DNA from: Fusobacterium_C necrophorum
GTDB taxonomy: Bacteria > Fusobacteriota > Fusobacteriia > Fusobacteriales > Fusobacteriaceae
Strand: one strand, 5' to 3'
Length of the DNA: 64,000 bases
Assembly (NCBI RefSeq): GCF_900104395.1
Contig: NZ_FMXX01000008.1
Shown: positions 9,399 through 18,637 of the stretch, one piece after another
Layout: every line of letters starts with the position of its first letter
Position numbering within the stretch: the stretch's first letter is position 1
Made by a program: the position numbers and the translations under genes
Notes under the pieces: generated by a model
What the model saw: only the letters and a program-made list of their open reading frames with translations
What the model was told of the DNA's origin: nothing
The model's database searches: none

Positions 9399-9989
9399 AT
9401 GTGTCAAAATGTATGGGAAAATGATGATTTTATTTTTAAAGGCGATGAATTAAAAGGAATGACAGCGAAGGGAAAAGATAAAGTAAAAACACAAGGATTT
9501 ACAGATATGATTATTCCTGCAACGACTCCTGAAGGATTGGCGATTAAGAGAATTGGAGATAATGCTTTTTACAGAAGAGGATTGACATCCGTAGTCATTC
9601 CTGATACAGTAGAGACAATCGGTTATGATGCCTTTGGAGTATGTAAATTGACAGAAGTAAAATTACCGGCAGCTTTGGTGGGAATTGAAGGCTTTGCTTT
9701 TTATCGAAACAAATTAAAAAATGTAATTTTCGGAGATAAGGTAAAAACAATAGAACCAAGTGCTTTCGCATTGAATGAGTTGGAAGAACTTCATTTACCG
9801 GAAGGATTAGAATTGATTGATACTTCATCTTTCTATAAAAATTCTTTGACTTCTCTAAAAATTCCCGCATCTGTAAAGAAAATCAACATGTATGCATTCC
9901 ATAAAAATAATATAGCGGAAGTGGAAATTCCGGAAGGAACACAACTTCATGTTTATGCATTTGAAGCAAATACGGAAATAAAAAAATAG
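9399..9989 (+). CDS. leucine-rich repeat (BspA-type) protein
   Basis: 196 residues. From about residue 45 onward it is built of roughly 23-residue BspA/LRR_5 repeats with the pattern I-x-x-xAFyxn-xLtxvxIPxxV; at least six units can be counted, for instance IGDNAFYRRGLTSVVIPD and IEGFAFYRNKLKNVIFGD. No signal peptide, lipobox, membrane segment or sorting signal is visible, so it is probably cytoplasmic, unlike the surface-exposed BspA adhesins. It begins 16 nt after hgdB behind AGGGGG and ends just before a terminator, so it is the last gene of the fermentation operon. Its role is unknown; a protein-protein scaffold for the dehydratase complex is only a guess. Confidence 0.8.
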   Translation: MCQNVWENDDFIFKGDELKGMTAKGKDKVKTQGFTDMIIPATTPEGLAIKRIGDNAFYRRGLTSVVIPDTVETIGYDAFGVCKLTEVKLPAALVGIEGFAFYRNKLKNVIFGDKVKTIEPSAFALNELEELHLPEGLELIDTSSFYKNSLTSLKIPASVKKINMYAFHKNNIAEVEIPEGTQLHVYAFEANTEIKK

Positions 9990-10005
9990 CTGCAAGTAAA
10001 AATGT

Positions 10006-10040
10006 AAGGGGGCTGCTTCACAACGGTGAGCACCCCCTTT
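10006..10040 (+). terminator. terminator of the glutamate fermentation operon
   Basis: Left arm 10006-10021 and right arm 10026-10040 form an A2G5/C5T2 base plus TGCT-CAC/GTGAGCA upper stem with a one-base bulge and AACG loop. The T run after it is short (TTTCTCT). Confidence 0.7.
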
Positions 10041-10066
10041 CTCTATAAAAAACAGAGAGGAGAATT

Positions 10067-11047
10067 ATGAACATATACTCATTTGAAGTTTTGGATTCGA
10101 CCAATGATTATATGAAGGAACATCGAAAAGAATTTGAGGAATTTGATATTGTCATGGCGAAAAATCAAAGAGCGGGAAAAGGTCGACGGGGGAATATTTG
10201 GATCTCTACAGAAGGGATGGCTCTTTTTACTTTTTTGGTGAAAAAGAGAGGAGACAAAGCCGAGGAAGTATATATGAAATTGCCTCTATTGGCAGGATTG
10301 GCTGTCATTAGAGCTTTACAACGGAGAAAAAAAATACATTACCAGTTGAAATGGACCAATGATATTTATTTACAAGAGAAAAAATTGGCAGGGATATTGG
10401 TAGAAAGACGAGAAAATGATTTTTTTATTGGAATTGGAATCAATGTGAATAATGCCATTCCGATAGAAATTAAAAATATAGCAATTTCGTTACAGGAAGT
10501 CTGTCAGGAAAAGATAGAAATAGAGTCTTTGATTTTGAGTATTGTAGAGGAGTGCAGAAAACTTCTTGAAGAATATTTTGTAGGAAATTGGAAAAACATC
10601 TTACAGGAAATCAATGCTATCAACTATCTACAGGGGAAAAAAATCGGACTTCGTGCAGGAAATCTTTTTGTACAAGGAATCGTGCAGAGAATTGACGAAA
10701 ATGGAGAACTGGAAATTCTTTCCAAAGAGGGATTACGGAGTTTTGGAATGGGAGAAGTCGTGAAAGAAAGAATCCTTGTGAAATTGGAAAAAAATTTGGA
10801 GATATTGGCGAAGATATATATTTTAAAGGAAGCAAATTATGATGTCATCGCTTATACAGAAGAAGTTTGGGAACCTTTTTGGGAGCAAAAATTGGAGAAG
10901 TTACAGGTAAAAATAGAAAGAAACTTTGGAAAGGAAGAATTGAAAGAAAAATATCAGGCAAAAACCTTGGAAGAATATCCGAATCTTTTTCCTTTGGAAT
11001 ATTATGACGAGAAAAACATAAAAGAAGTTGCAAAAATATTTGCTTAA
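10067..11047 (+). CDS. birA: biotin-[protein] ligase, no DNA-binding domain, with C-terminal extension
   Basis: Attaches biotin to carrier proteins such as the glutaconyl-CoA decarboxylase carrier. The protein opens directly with the catalytic domain (FEVLDSTNDYM at 5-15). The biotinyl-AMP loop reads QRAGKGRRGN (36-45) and LKWTNDIY lies near residue 96. The SH3-like C-domain ends near residue 230. There is no N-terminal helix-turn-helix, so it should not act as a repressor. About 90 further residues, rich in Lys, Glu and aromatic residues, follow the usual end and match no domain I recognise. First gene of the bio operon, 27 nt after the previous terminator. Confidence 0.9.
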   Translation: MNIYSFEVLDSTNDYMKEHRKEFEEFDIVMAKNQRAGKGRRGNIWISTEGMALFTFLVKKRGDKAEEVYMKLPLLAGLAVIRALQRRKKIHYQLKWTNDIYLQEKKLAGILVERRENDFFIGIGINVNNAIPIEIKNIAISLQEVCQEKIEIESLILSIVEECRKLLEEYFVGNWKNILQEINAINYLQGKKIGLRAGNLFVQGIVQRIDENGELEILSKEGLRSFGMGEVVKERILVKLEKNLEILAKIYILKEANYDVIAYTEEVWEPFWEQKLEKLQVKIERNFGKEELKEKYQAKTLEEYPNLFPLEYYDEKNIKEVAKIFA

Positions 11048-11099
11048 AAGGTAAGAAATGTGATAGCATACAAGAAGAAATTAAAATGTAGGAGGAAAC

Positions 11100-12083
11100 A
11101 TGAAGGAATTTTTACATCAATTGAAGAACAGAGTGTTAGAGGGGTATTTAGTAACGAGAGAAGATGTTGCAAGCTTATTAAGCATTTCCATAGAGAAGGA
11201 AGAAGAGTTGCAGGAATTATTAGAGGCAGCCAATGAAATTCGAGAAAAGTTTTGCGGAAACTTTTTCAACTTATGTACCATTTTGAACGCGAAGTCAGGT
11301 CGTTGTTCGGAGAATTGCAGATATTGTGCTCAGTCGGCTCATTTTAAGACAAATGCGGAGATATATCCTCTTGTGAGCAAGGAAGTTGCTTTGGAGGCTG
11401 CAAAAGAAGTGGAAGAGGAGGGAGCTCATCGTTTTTCTTTGGTAACGAGTGGAAGAGGTTTACAGGGAGAAGAGAAGGAATTAGACAGACTGCAAGAAAT
11501 TTATCAATATTTACAGAAAAATACGAAGTTGGATTTATGTGCTTCTCATGGAATTTGTAGCAAAGAAGCACTACAAAAATTAAAAGATGCGGGAGTGAAA
11601 ACCTATCATCACAATTTGGAAAGTTCTCGAAGATTTTATCCCAGCATTTGTACTTCCCATAGTTTTGAGGACAGAGTCAACACGGTAAAATACGCTCACG
11701 AAGTTGGCTTACAAGTGTGCAGTGGAGGAATTTTCGGTTTAGGAGAAACAGAGGAAGATAGGATGGATATGGCATTTGATTTACGGGAATTAGGTGTTCA
11801 TTCCGTTCCTATCAATATTTTGACACCGATTCCGGGGACACCTTTGGAAAAAAATGAAGCCATTGATCCTAGAGAATTATTAAAAGATATTGCCATTTAT
11901 CGATTTATTTTGCCAAAAGTAGCGATTCGGTATGCCGGAGGGCGAGTGAAGCTGGGGGAATATGCAAAACTCGGGTTAAGAGGAGGAGTGAATTCCGCTT
12001 TGACAGGAAATTTTTTAACGACAACAGGAAATACGATTGAAAGTGATAAACAAATGATTAAGGAGCTTGGTTATGAATACTAA
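11100..12083 (+). CDS. bioB: biotin synthase
   Basis: Radical SAM enzyme that inserts sulfur into dethiobiotin. The SAM-cluster motif is CSENCRYC with Cys69, Cys73 and Cys76. YHHNLESS and the C-terminal RYAGGRVKLG region, where the Arg ligand of the second cluster lies in known BioB, are both visible. 327 residues is the usual length. GGAGG lies 6 nt before the ATG. bioD begins within its last codons. Confidence 0.96.
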   Translation: MKEFLHQLKNRVLEGYLVTREDVASLLSISIEKEEELQELLEAANEIREKFCGNFFNLCTILNAKSGRCSENCRYCAQSAHFKTNAEIYPLVSKEVALEAAKEVEEEGAHRFSLVTSGRGLQGEEKELDRLQEIYQYLQKNTKLDLCASHGICSKEALQKLKDAGVKTYHHNLESSRRFYPSICTSHSFEDRVNTVKYAHEVGLQVCSGGIFGLGETEEDRMDMAFDLRELGVHSVPINILTPIPGTPLEKNEAIDPRELLKDIAIYRFILPKVAIRYAGGRVKLGEYAKLGLRGGVNSALTGNFLTTTGNTIESDKQMIKELGYEY

Positions 12084-12768
12084 AGGGTATTTTGTCATCG
12101 GAACGGATACGGATATCGGAAAAACATTTTGCAGTACTTTGTTATATCATGGTTTAAGAAACAGAAATGCAATGTATTATAAGCCGGTGCAGAGTGGCGG
12201 TGTTTTGAAAGAGGGAAAGTTGTATGCTCCGGATGTTCTTTCTCTTTGTGAATTTGAAGGAATGGAATATCAGGAGAAGATGGTAAGTTATGTGTTAGGT
12301 CCTGAGGTTTCACCTCACTTAGCAAGTGAATTGGAAAACAAAGTTTTGGATGTTGACAAGATAAAAAATCATTTTCGGGAACTTTGTAAGAAATATGATT
12401 ATCTTATTGTGGAGGGAGCGGGAGGTTTGTATGTTCCTCTCATCAGAAATCAATTTTATATCTATGATTTGATTCGGGAATTTCAATTTCCCGTGATTTT
12501 AGTAAGCAGTGCCAAAGTAGGTTCCATCAATCATGCAGTATTGACCCTAGAAGCTTTGAAACATATGGGAATTTCATTACATGGGATTATTTTTAATCGT
12601 GTACAGAATACTGAAACAAGTAGGATATATGAAGAAGATAATATAAAAATCATTTTACAGAAGGCTTCCACAAAAAATCATTTAATTCTTTTAGAGGGGG
12701 AGCAGGAAATTGCAGAAGAAAAATTGGACTTGTTTCTGAAAGGAGAAGCAAATGAAGAAACGAAGTGA
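12073..12768 (+). CDS. bioD: ATP-dependent dethiobiotin synthetase
   Basis: Closes the ureido ring of 7,8-diaminopelargonate with CO2 and ATP. The P-loop variant GTDTDIGKT is at residues 10-18, and VEGAGGLYVPL near residue 113 is the conserved Mg/ATP region. I chose ATG 12073 over the TTG at 12067 because AAGGAG (12060-12065) is then 7 nt away. It overlaps the end of bioB by 11 nt and bioA by 17 nt, so the three genes are translationally coupled. 231 residues. Confidence 0.94.
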   Translation: MNTKGYFVIGTDTDIGKTFCSTLLYHGLRNRNAMYYKPVQSGGVLKEGKLYAPDVLSLCEFEGMEYQEKMVSYVLGPEVSPHLASELENKVLDVDKIKNHFRELCKKYDYLIVEGAGGLYVPLIRNQFYIYDLIREFQFPVILVSSAKVGSINHAVLTLEALKHMGISLHGIIFNRVQNTETSRIYEEDNIKIILQKASTKNHLILLEGEQEIAEEKLDLFLKGEANEETK

Positions 12769-14095
12769 ATTACAGGAAAAAGATCTTCAATACATTTTTC
12801 ATCCCTGTGCTCAAATGAAAGATTTTGAAGAAACTCCTCCTTTGGTTATAAAAAAAGGAGAAGGCTTGTATCTAATAGATGAAGAAGGAAAGCGATATAT
12901 GGATTGTATTTCCAGTTGGTGGGTAAACTTGTTTGGACATGCAAATCTACGTATTAATCAGGTAGTCATGGAGCAAATTAACGAGTTGGAACACGTTATT
13001 TTTGCAAGCTTTTCCCATAAACCTGCAATTGAGTTGGCGGAAGCTCTTGTGGAAGTATTGCCGAAGGGAATCAATAAGTTTTTATTCGCAGACAACGGTT
13101 CTTCCTGTATAGAAATGGCTTTAAAATTAAGTTTTCAATATCATTTACAAACAGGAAATCCACAAAAAACGAAGTTTATTTCCTTAGAAAATGCTTATCA
13201 TGGAGAAACAATAGGAGCCTTGGGAGTAGGAGATGTGGATATCTTTACACAAACTTATCGTCCTTTGATAAAAGAGGGAAGAAAGGTGAGAGTTCCCTAT
13301 TTGGACAATACAAAATCGGATGAAGAATTTGCAGCCTATGAGGAAGAATGTATTCAAGAATTAAAAAAGCTCATAGAAAACTCTCATCATGAGATTGCTT
13401 GTATGATAGTGGAACCTATGGTACAGGGAGCTGCAGGAATGTTGATGTATTCGGCAAACTATCTGAAACAAGTTCGGGAATTGACGAAACAATACAATAT
13501 TCATCTGATAGATGATGAAATTGCGATGGGATTCGGACGAACCGGAAAAATGTTTGCCTGTGAACATGCTGGAATTACTCCGGATATTATGTGTTTGGCA
13601 AAAGGATTGTCCAGCGGATATTATCCGATTGCTATGGCATGTATTACCACAGATATTTTTAATGCTTTTTACGCCGACTACAAGGAGGGAAAATCTTTTT
13701 TACATTCTCATACCTATTCTGGAAATCCTTTGGGATGCCGCGTTGCCGTAGAGGTATTACGAATTTTCCAAGAAGAAAATATCATGGCTATGGTACAGGA
13801 AAAAGGAGAGTATTTACAAACAAAAATGGAGGAACTTTTTCAAGGTCGGGAGTATGTGAAATCCTATCGAAGAATGGGAATGATAGGAGCTATTGAACTC
13901 CATGATATTCCGGGTCAGGAGAGAATAGGAAGAAAGATAGCAACTTTAGCATTGGAAAAAGGAGTTTTAATTCGTCCGATTGGAAATATTGTCTATTTTA
14001 TGCCGCCATATATTATTACGAAAGAAGAAATAGATACTATGTTGGAAGTTTGCAAAGTATCTATGGAGGAATATATAGAACAAATAAAAAAATAA
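12752..14095 (+). CDS. bioA: adenosylmethionine-8-amino-7-oxononanoate aminotransferase
   Basis: PLP enzyme that makes 7,8-diaminopelargonate with SAM as amino donor. Class III aminotransferase features: ISSWWVNLFGHA near residue 52, ENAYHGETIGALGVG, IDDEIAMGFGRTG (PLP-binding Asp), and the lysine in CLAKGLSSGYYP, which would form the Schiff base. 447 residues, full length. The start overlaps the end of bioD, with AGGAG upstream inside bioD. Confidence 0.95.
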   Translation: MKKRSELQEKDLQYIFHPCAQMKDFEETPPLVIKKGEGLYLIDEEGKRYMDCISSWWVNLFGHANLRINQVVMEQINELEHVIFASFSHKPAIELAEALVEVLPKGINKFLFADNGSSCIEMALKLSFQYHLQTGNPQKTKFISLENAYHGETIGALGVGDVDIFTQTYRPLIKEGRKVRVPYLDNTKSDEEFAAYEEECIQELKKLIENSHHEIACMIVEPMVQGAAGMLMYSANYLKQVRELTKQYNIHLIDDEIAMGFGRTGKMFACEHAGITPDIMCLAKGLSSGYYPIAMACITTDIFNAFYADYKEGKSFLHSHTYSGNPLGCRVAVEVLRIFQEENIMAMVQEKGEYLQTKMEELFQGREYVKSYRRMGMIGAIELHDIPGQERIGRKIATLALEKGVLIRPIGNIVYFMPPYIITKEEIDTMLEVCKVSMEEYIEQIKK

Positions 14096-14107
14096 GGGAG
14101 AGATGGT

Positions 14108-14923
14108 ATGAAAGTTAAGAAAGTATGGGCAGCTTATTTCAGTGCAACAGGAACAACAGAAAAGGTAGTCAAAGGGCTGGCAAAGTCTTTAGCAAAAAAA
14201 TTAAAGACAGAATGGGACTGTTTCGATTTTACACTTCCAAAGGCAAGGAAGTTGGAAATGCCTTTTCAAGAAGAGGATGTCGTTGTGTTTGGAACTCCGA
14301 CGATCGCCGGGAGAGTTCCTAATGTATTATTAAAGTATTTAGCAACGATAGAAGGAAGAGGAGCTCTGGCAATTCCTATTTCTCTTTATGGAAATCGAAA
14401 TTATGATGATTGTTTAATAGAACTTCGTGATATTTTAGCAAAGGCACATTTTTATCCTATTGCGGCAGGAGCTTTTATTGGAGAACACTCTTTTTCCAAA
14501 ATTTTGGGAGCAGGGAGACCTGATGAAAAAGATATGAAAATTGTGGAAGAATTTGCGGATAAAATTGTAAATAAAATAGCAACAGGGGATAGAACTCTGA
14601 TTGAAGTCAAGGGAACTCCGGATCCTTATCGTTGGTATTATCAACCGAGAGATCGGCAAGGAAATCCTGTCGATATTCGTAAGGTAAAACCTCTGACCAA
14701 TGAGAAATGTACGGATTGTAAAATTTGTGCAAAAGTTTGTCCTATGGGATCCATTTCTTTTGAAAATGTTCGAGAGATTCCCGGAATTTGTATTAAGTGT
14801 TGTGCTTGTATCAAAAAGTGTCCGGAAGATGCAAAATATTATGAAGATGAAGGATATTTATACCATCAACATGAATTGGAAGAGGAATATATCAGAAGAG
14901 CGGAGCCGGAATATTTTGTTTAA
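14108..14923 (+). CDS. EFR1-type flavodoxin-ferredoxin fusion protein
   Basis: 271 residues: an N-terminal flavodoxin-like domain (AAYFSATGTTEKVV at residues 9-22 is the FMN phosphate loop) and a C-terminal 2x[4Fe-4S] ferredoxin with CTDCKICAKVC and CIKCCACIKKC clusters near 200-240. Such proteins carry electrons in the cytoplasm. It follows bioA by 12 nt, so it is probably co-transcribed. BioB needs a reductant for its radical chemistry, and this is a plausible local donor, but that is inference. Other Fe-S enzymes could use it as well. Confidence 0.85.
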   Translation: MKVKKVWAAYFSATGTTEKVVKGLAKSLAKKLKTEWDCFDFTLPKARKLEMPFQEEDVVVFGTPTIAGRVPNVLLKYLATIEGRGALAIPISLYGNRNYDDCLIELRDILAKAHFYPIAAGAFIGEHSFSKILGAGRPDEKDMKIVEEFADKIVNKIATGDRTLIEVKGTPDPYRWYYQPRDRQGNPVDIRKVKPLTNEKCTDCKICAKVCPMGSISFENVREIPGICIKCCACIKKCPEDAKYYEDEGYLYHQHELEEEYIRRAEPEYFV

Positions 14924-14945
14924 CTGGTAAAAATTGGAGGAAAAT

Positions 14946-15896
14946 ATGGAAATTGTTGTAGTGATTCTTGCTATTCTTGTATTTCAAATATGGAAAATAA
15001 TAAAGGATAAAAAAATACTAAAAGGAGTAGAGAAAATGAAAGATGGAAACAAAGGAGCGGAGATGATGAAAAATGTCAGTGTAGGAAAATCTATCATGGG
15101 AATTTTTGGAATTTTAGTGCTTGTGTTTTTCTTGGGGATTGGGTTTTCAAACTGTTATACAGTAAATACCGGAGAAGTTGCTATTGTTTCCACTTGGGGA
15201 AAAATTAGCCGGATTGATGAAGAAGGACTGCATTTTAAAATTCCTTTTGTTCAATCAAAAACTTTTTTAGAAACGAGAGAAAAGTCTTACATTTTTGCAA
15301 AAACGGAAGAGTCGAATACCACATTGGAAGTTTCCACGAAAGATATTCAATCCATTTTTATTGAATTTACAGTACAGGCAAGTATTTCCGATCCCGAAAA
15401 GTTATATCGAGCTTTTAACGGAAAGCACGAGAGTCGATTTATTCGACCCAGGGTACAAGAAGTGGTACAGGCAGCAATTTCAAAATATACCATTGAAGAG
15501 TTTGTAACAAAACGAACTGAAATTTCACGATTAATTTTTGAAGATTTAAAAGATGATTTTGCAACCTATGGTTTGAATGTATCAAATATTTCCATTATGA
15601 ATCATGATTTCAGTGATGAGTATGAAAAGGCGATTGAAGCGAAAAAGGTTGCAGAGCAGGCAGTGGAAAAAGCAAGAGCGGAACAGGCAAAATTATTGGT
15701 AGAACAGGAAAATCGTGTCAAGGTAGCCGAGTTGGAACTAAGAGAAAGAGAAATTCGAGCAAAAGCCAACGCAGTGGAATCTCAATCTTTGAGTCCTCAA
15801 TTATTAAGAAAAATGGCCATTGAAAAGTGGGATGGTCATCTTCCGAAAGTACAGGGAAATAATAGCTCCACTTTAATTTCTTTAGAAGAAAAATAA
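14946..15896 (+). CDS. SPFH/band-7 domain membrane protein
   Basis: 316 residues. Hydrophobic stretch 2-15 and a stronger membrane segment near 45-65, followed by an SPFH domain (VNTGEVAIVSTWGKI near residue 76) and an Ala/Glu/Lys-rich coiled coil near 225-285 (repeats of AEQAVEKARAEQAK type). Family members (prohibitin, HflC-like) oligomerise at the membrane and scaffold proteases or microdomains. I chose ATG 14946 over the TTG at 14934, which overlaps the GGAGG at 14936-14940. The promoter of the next gene follows immediately. Confidence 0.85.
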   Translation: MEIVVVILAILVFQIWKIIKDKKILKGVEKMKDGNKGAEMMKNVSVGKSIMGIFGILVLVFFLGIGFSNCYTVNTGEVAIVSTWGKISRIDEEGLHFKIPFVQSKTFLETREKSYIFAKTEESNTTLEVSTKDIQSIFIEFTVQASISDPEKLYRAFNGKHESRFIRPRVQEVVQAAISKYTIEEFVTKRTEISRLIFEDLKDDFATYGLNVSNISIMNHDFSDEYEKAIEAKKVAEQAVEKARAEQAKLLVEQENRVKVAELELREREIRAKANAVESQSLSPQLLRKMAIEKWDGHLPKVQGNNSSTLISLEEK

Positions 15897-15916
15897 AAAG
15901 ATTTTTCAGATATTTC

Positions 15917-15945
15917 TTGAAAAAAAATAATAAATATGTTATTCT
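15917..15945 (+). promoter_or_regulatory. promoter of the riboswitch-ATPase unit
   Basis: -35 TTGAAA at 15917-15922, 17 bp spacer, extended -10 TGtTATTCT with hexamer at 15940-15945. Transcription would start near 15952, just before the riboswitch. Confidence 0.6.
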
Positions 15946-15951
15946 ATATGT

Positions 15952-16077
15952 ACATGGAAAAGGGAGTAGTTTCAAATATAGTATCAACAATCCCGATGTG
16001 AATACATCTGGTACTATAGCCTGTTAGGTAACAAGACTTTTGATGTAAAGCGGAGCTTTATATCAAGAGTCTTTTTT
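15952..16077 (+). ncRNA. yybP-ykoY family (Mn2+) riboswitch with terminator platform
   Basis: The leader carries the family-like sequence AAGGGAGTAG (15960-15969). A helix TATAGTA/TACTATA (15977-15983 with 16012-16018) encloses ATCAACA, a small hairpin GATGT-GAAT-ACATC and CTGG, and GGTAACAAGAC follows. The expression platform is a 19 bp hairpin (16033-16051 with 16055-16073, two G-U wobbles) with a T6 run, ending 22 nt before the ATPase start. This family senses Mn2+ and switches on Mn2+ exporters, including P-type ATPases. Assignment is from remembered consensus features and the downstream gene, not from a covariance-model search. Confidence 0.72.
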
Positions 16078-16099
16078 ATTAAAAGATATGGAGGAGAAT

Positions 16100-18637
16100 A
16101 TGGCGAATATAAAAGGATTGACCACGAAACAAGCGAAACAATTACAGGAACAATATGGAAAAAATGTATTGTCGGAAGAGGAAAAGGAAAGTATATTTTT
16201 TGTATTTTTGAGACAATTTAAAGATGCTTTGGTTATGATTTTAATTGCGGCATCGATTGTATCAGCCGTCTCTGGAAATATAGAAAGTACTTTTGTTATT
16301 ATTTTAGTGTTGATTGTGAATGCTGTGATTGGAACGGTACAACATGTAAAAGCTCAAAAATCTATGGATAGTCTACGAAAATTATCTGCACCGAAATCCA
16401 AAGTGATGAGAGATGGAAATAAAATAGAGATTGATGCCTTTGATTTAGTTCCGGGAGATCTGGTTTTTGTGGAAGCGGGAGATATTATTCCTGCAGATGC
16501 AAGCGTTTTGGAATCTTATTCTCTTCTGGTCAACGAAAATTCTTTGACAGGGGAGTCAAATTCTGTGGAAAAGAGTCCGAGTAATCGGGATATGTCAGAT
16601 TTGCCTTTGGGAGACAGAACGAATGTAGTATATTCCGGAAGTTTGGTAAATTATGGAAGAGCTGTGATTCAAATTACAAAGATCGGAATGGAAACGGAAA
16701 TCGGAAATATTGCAAAATTATTGGGAGAAACAAAAGAAAAAATGACTCCCTTACAAAAAGCTTTGGATAGTTTCGGAAAGAATTTAACCATTGTGATTTT
16801 AGTCTTATGTAGCTTAATTTTCGGAATTTATGTATATCACGGGAATTCTATGATGGAATCACTGCTATTTGCCATTGCTTTAGCAGTAGCTGCCATTCCG
16901 GAGGGATTGAATCCGATTATTACCATAGTATTGTCTTTAGAAACTCAAAAATTGGCAAAGCAAAATGCTATTGTCAAAGAATTGAAATCTGTGGAATCAT
17001 TGGGAGCCATTTCGATTATTTGCTCTGATAAAACAGGGACTTTAACACAAAACAAAATGACAGTAAAAAAATTATATTTGGATGCTAAAGTTTTAGAAGA
17101 GACAGCTTTACAAACAGAAAATGCCAGTCATAAAATGCTTTTGGAAGAATGTATTCTTTGTTCAGACGCAACTGAAACGGTCGGGGATCCTACAGAAATC
17201 GCTTTGGTGGTATTGGCAGAAAATTATGGGCATGACGCACAGGTATTAAAAAATGAGCATCCGAGACTGGCTGAAATTCCATTTGATTCCGAACGGAAAT
17301 TGATGAGTACGGTATATGCCAAAGAGGATAGATATATCATGTACACAAAAGGAGCTTTGGACAGTTTACTTCCCAGAGTGATAAAAATCGATATGGATGG
17401 AGAAGTACGAGATATTACGGAAGCGGACATTGAAAGAATTAAATTGGTCAATGAAAAATTTGCGGAAGACGGAATGAGGGTTTTAAGTTTTGGATATCGA
17501 TATGTGAAGTCGAAAGATATTACCTTATTTGATGAAGAAAAATATGTATTTTTAGGGCTTGTGGGAATGATAGATCCTCCAAGACAGGAATCCGTTCAGG
17601 CAGTGGCGGAATGTCGAAGGGCCGGAATCAAACCTATTATGATCACAGGAGATCATAAAATTACCGCAAGAACCATTGCAAGAGAAATTGGTATTTTTGA
17701 AGAGGGAGATTCCGTGTTGGAAGGAATCGATGTGGAAAAGCTTTCTCAGGAAGAGTTGATTGAAACGGTTCCGAAAATTTCCGTCTATGCAAGAGTATCT
17801 CCGGAACACAAAATTCGAATTGTTTCCGCTTGGCAAAGTTTAGGAAAAATTTGTGCCATGACGGGAGACGGGGTAAATGATGCTCCGGCTTTAAAAAGAG
17901 CGGATATTGGAATTGCTATGGGAATTACAGGAACGGAAGTTTCTAAGAATGCGGCTTCTTTAATTTTGGCGGATGACAATTTCTCTACGATAGTCAGAGC
18001 AATTACCATAGGAAGAAATATTTATCGAAATATCAAGAACTCCATCGGATTTTTATTGTCCGGAAATATGGCGGCTATTTTAGCCGTAGTATATGCATCC
18101 TTTGCAAATTTACCGGTAATTTTTTCCGCAGTACAGCTATTGTTTATCAATTTATTGACAGACAGTTTACCGGCAATTGCAGTGGGAGTAGAACCGGGAA
18201 ACGAAGATGTCTTGGATGAAAAACCGAGAGATCCGAAAGAAGGAATTTTAACAAGAGATTTCTTGGAAAGAATTTCATTGGAGGGAATTTTAATCACTGT
18301 TTTCATTCTGATTGCATTTCATATCGGTTTGGCGGGAGGAAATGCCTTGAAGGGAAGTACTATGGCATTTTCCGTGCTATGTTTAGCAAGATTGTTTCAT
18401 GGGTTTAATTATCGGGGAAAACGAAATATTTTTGCAATCGGATTTATGAAAAATAAAATGGCAATTGCAGCGTTTCTAATCGGTTTCCTGCTATTGAATG
18501 GAGTATTGTTTACGACAGCTTTGCATAAAACTTTTGGAATTACGGCTTTGAGTTTGGAACAATATTTTATGATATATACTTTAGCTTTTATTCCGACAGT
18601 GATTTTACAGATTGTAAAATGGATTACATACAGATAA
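16100..18637 (+). CDS. P2-type cation-transporting ATPase (Ca2+ or Mn2+)
   Basis: 845-residue ion pump. Order: N-terminal cation ATPase domain, TM helices, actuator domain (LTGES near 150), helix 4 with AIPEGLN, phosphorylation site DKTGTLT (Asp310), MTGDGVNDAPALK hinge, and a C-terminal helix bundle with NLLTDSLPA. The PEGL motif and the N/D pair in helix 6 fit the SERCA-like P2A group that moves Ca2+ or Mn2+. The Mn2+ riboswitch in its leader favours Mn2+ efflux. ATG 16100 is preceded by GGAGGAG; an ATG at 16088 overlaps that site and was rejected. Confidence 0.9.
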   Translation: MANIKGLTTKQAKQLQEQYGKNVLSEEEKESIFFVFLRQFKDALVMILIAASIVSAVSGNIESTFVIILVLIVNAVIGTVQHVKAQKSMDSLRKLSAPKSKVMRDGNKIEIDAFDLVPGDLVFVEAGDIIPADASVLESYSLLVNENSLTGESNSVEKSPSNRDMSDLPLGDRTNVVYSGSLVNYGRAVIQITKIGMETEIGNIAKLLGETKEKMTPLQKALDSFGKNLTIVILVLCSLIFGIYVYHGNSMMESLLFAIALAVAAIPEGLNPIITIVLSLETQKLAKQNAIVKELKSVESLGAISIICSDKTGTLTQNKMTVKKLYLDAKVLEETALQTENASHKMLLEECILCSDATETVGDPTEIALVVLAENYGHDAQVLKNEHPRLAEIPFDSERKLMSTVYAKEDRYIMYTKGALDSLLPRVIKIDMDGEVRDITEADIERIKLVNEKFAEDGMRVLSFGYRYVKSKDITLFDEEKYVFLGLVGMIDPPRQESVQAVAECRRAGIKPIMITGDHKITARTIAREIGIFEEGDSVLEGIDVEKLSQEELIETVPKISVYARVSPEHKIRIVSAWQSLGKICAMTGDGVNDAPALKRADIGIAMGITGTEVSKNAASLILADDNFSTIVRAITIGRNIYRNIKNSIGFLLSGNMAAILAVVYASFANLPVIFSAVQLLFINLLTDSLPAIAVGVEPGNEDVLDEKPRDPKEGILTRDFLERISLEGILITVFILIAFHIGLAGGNALKGSTMAFSVLCLARLFHGFNYRGKRNIFAIGFMKNKMAIAAFLIGFLLLNGVLFTTALHKTFGITALSLEQYFMIYTLAFIPTVILQIVKWITYR

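Noticed and set aside
16088..16099. ATG at 16088 as start of the cation ATPase
   Set aside because: This ATG overlaps the GGAGGAG ribosome site of the better start at 16100.
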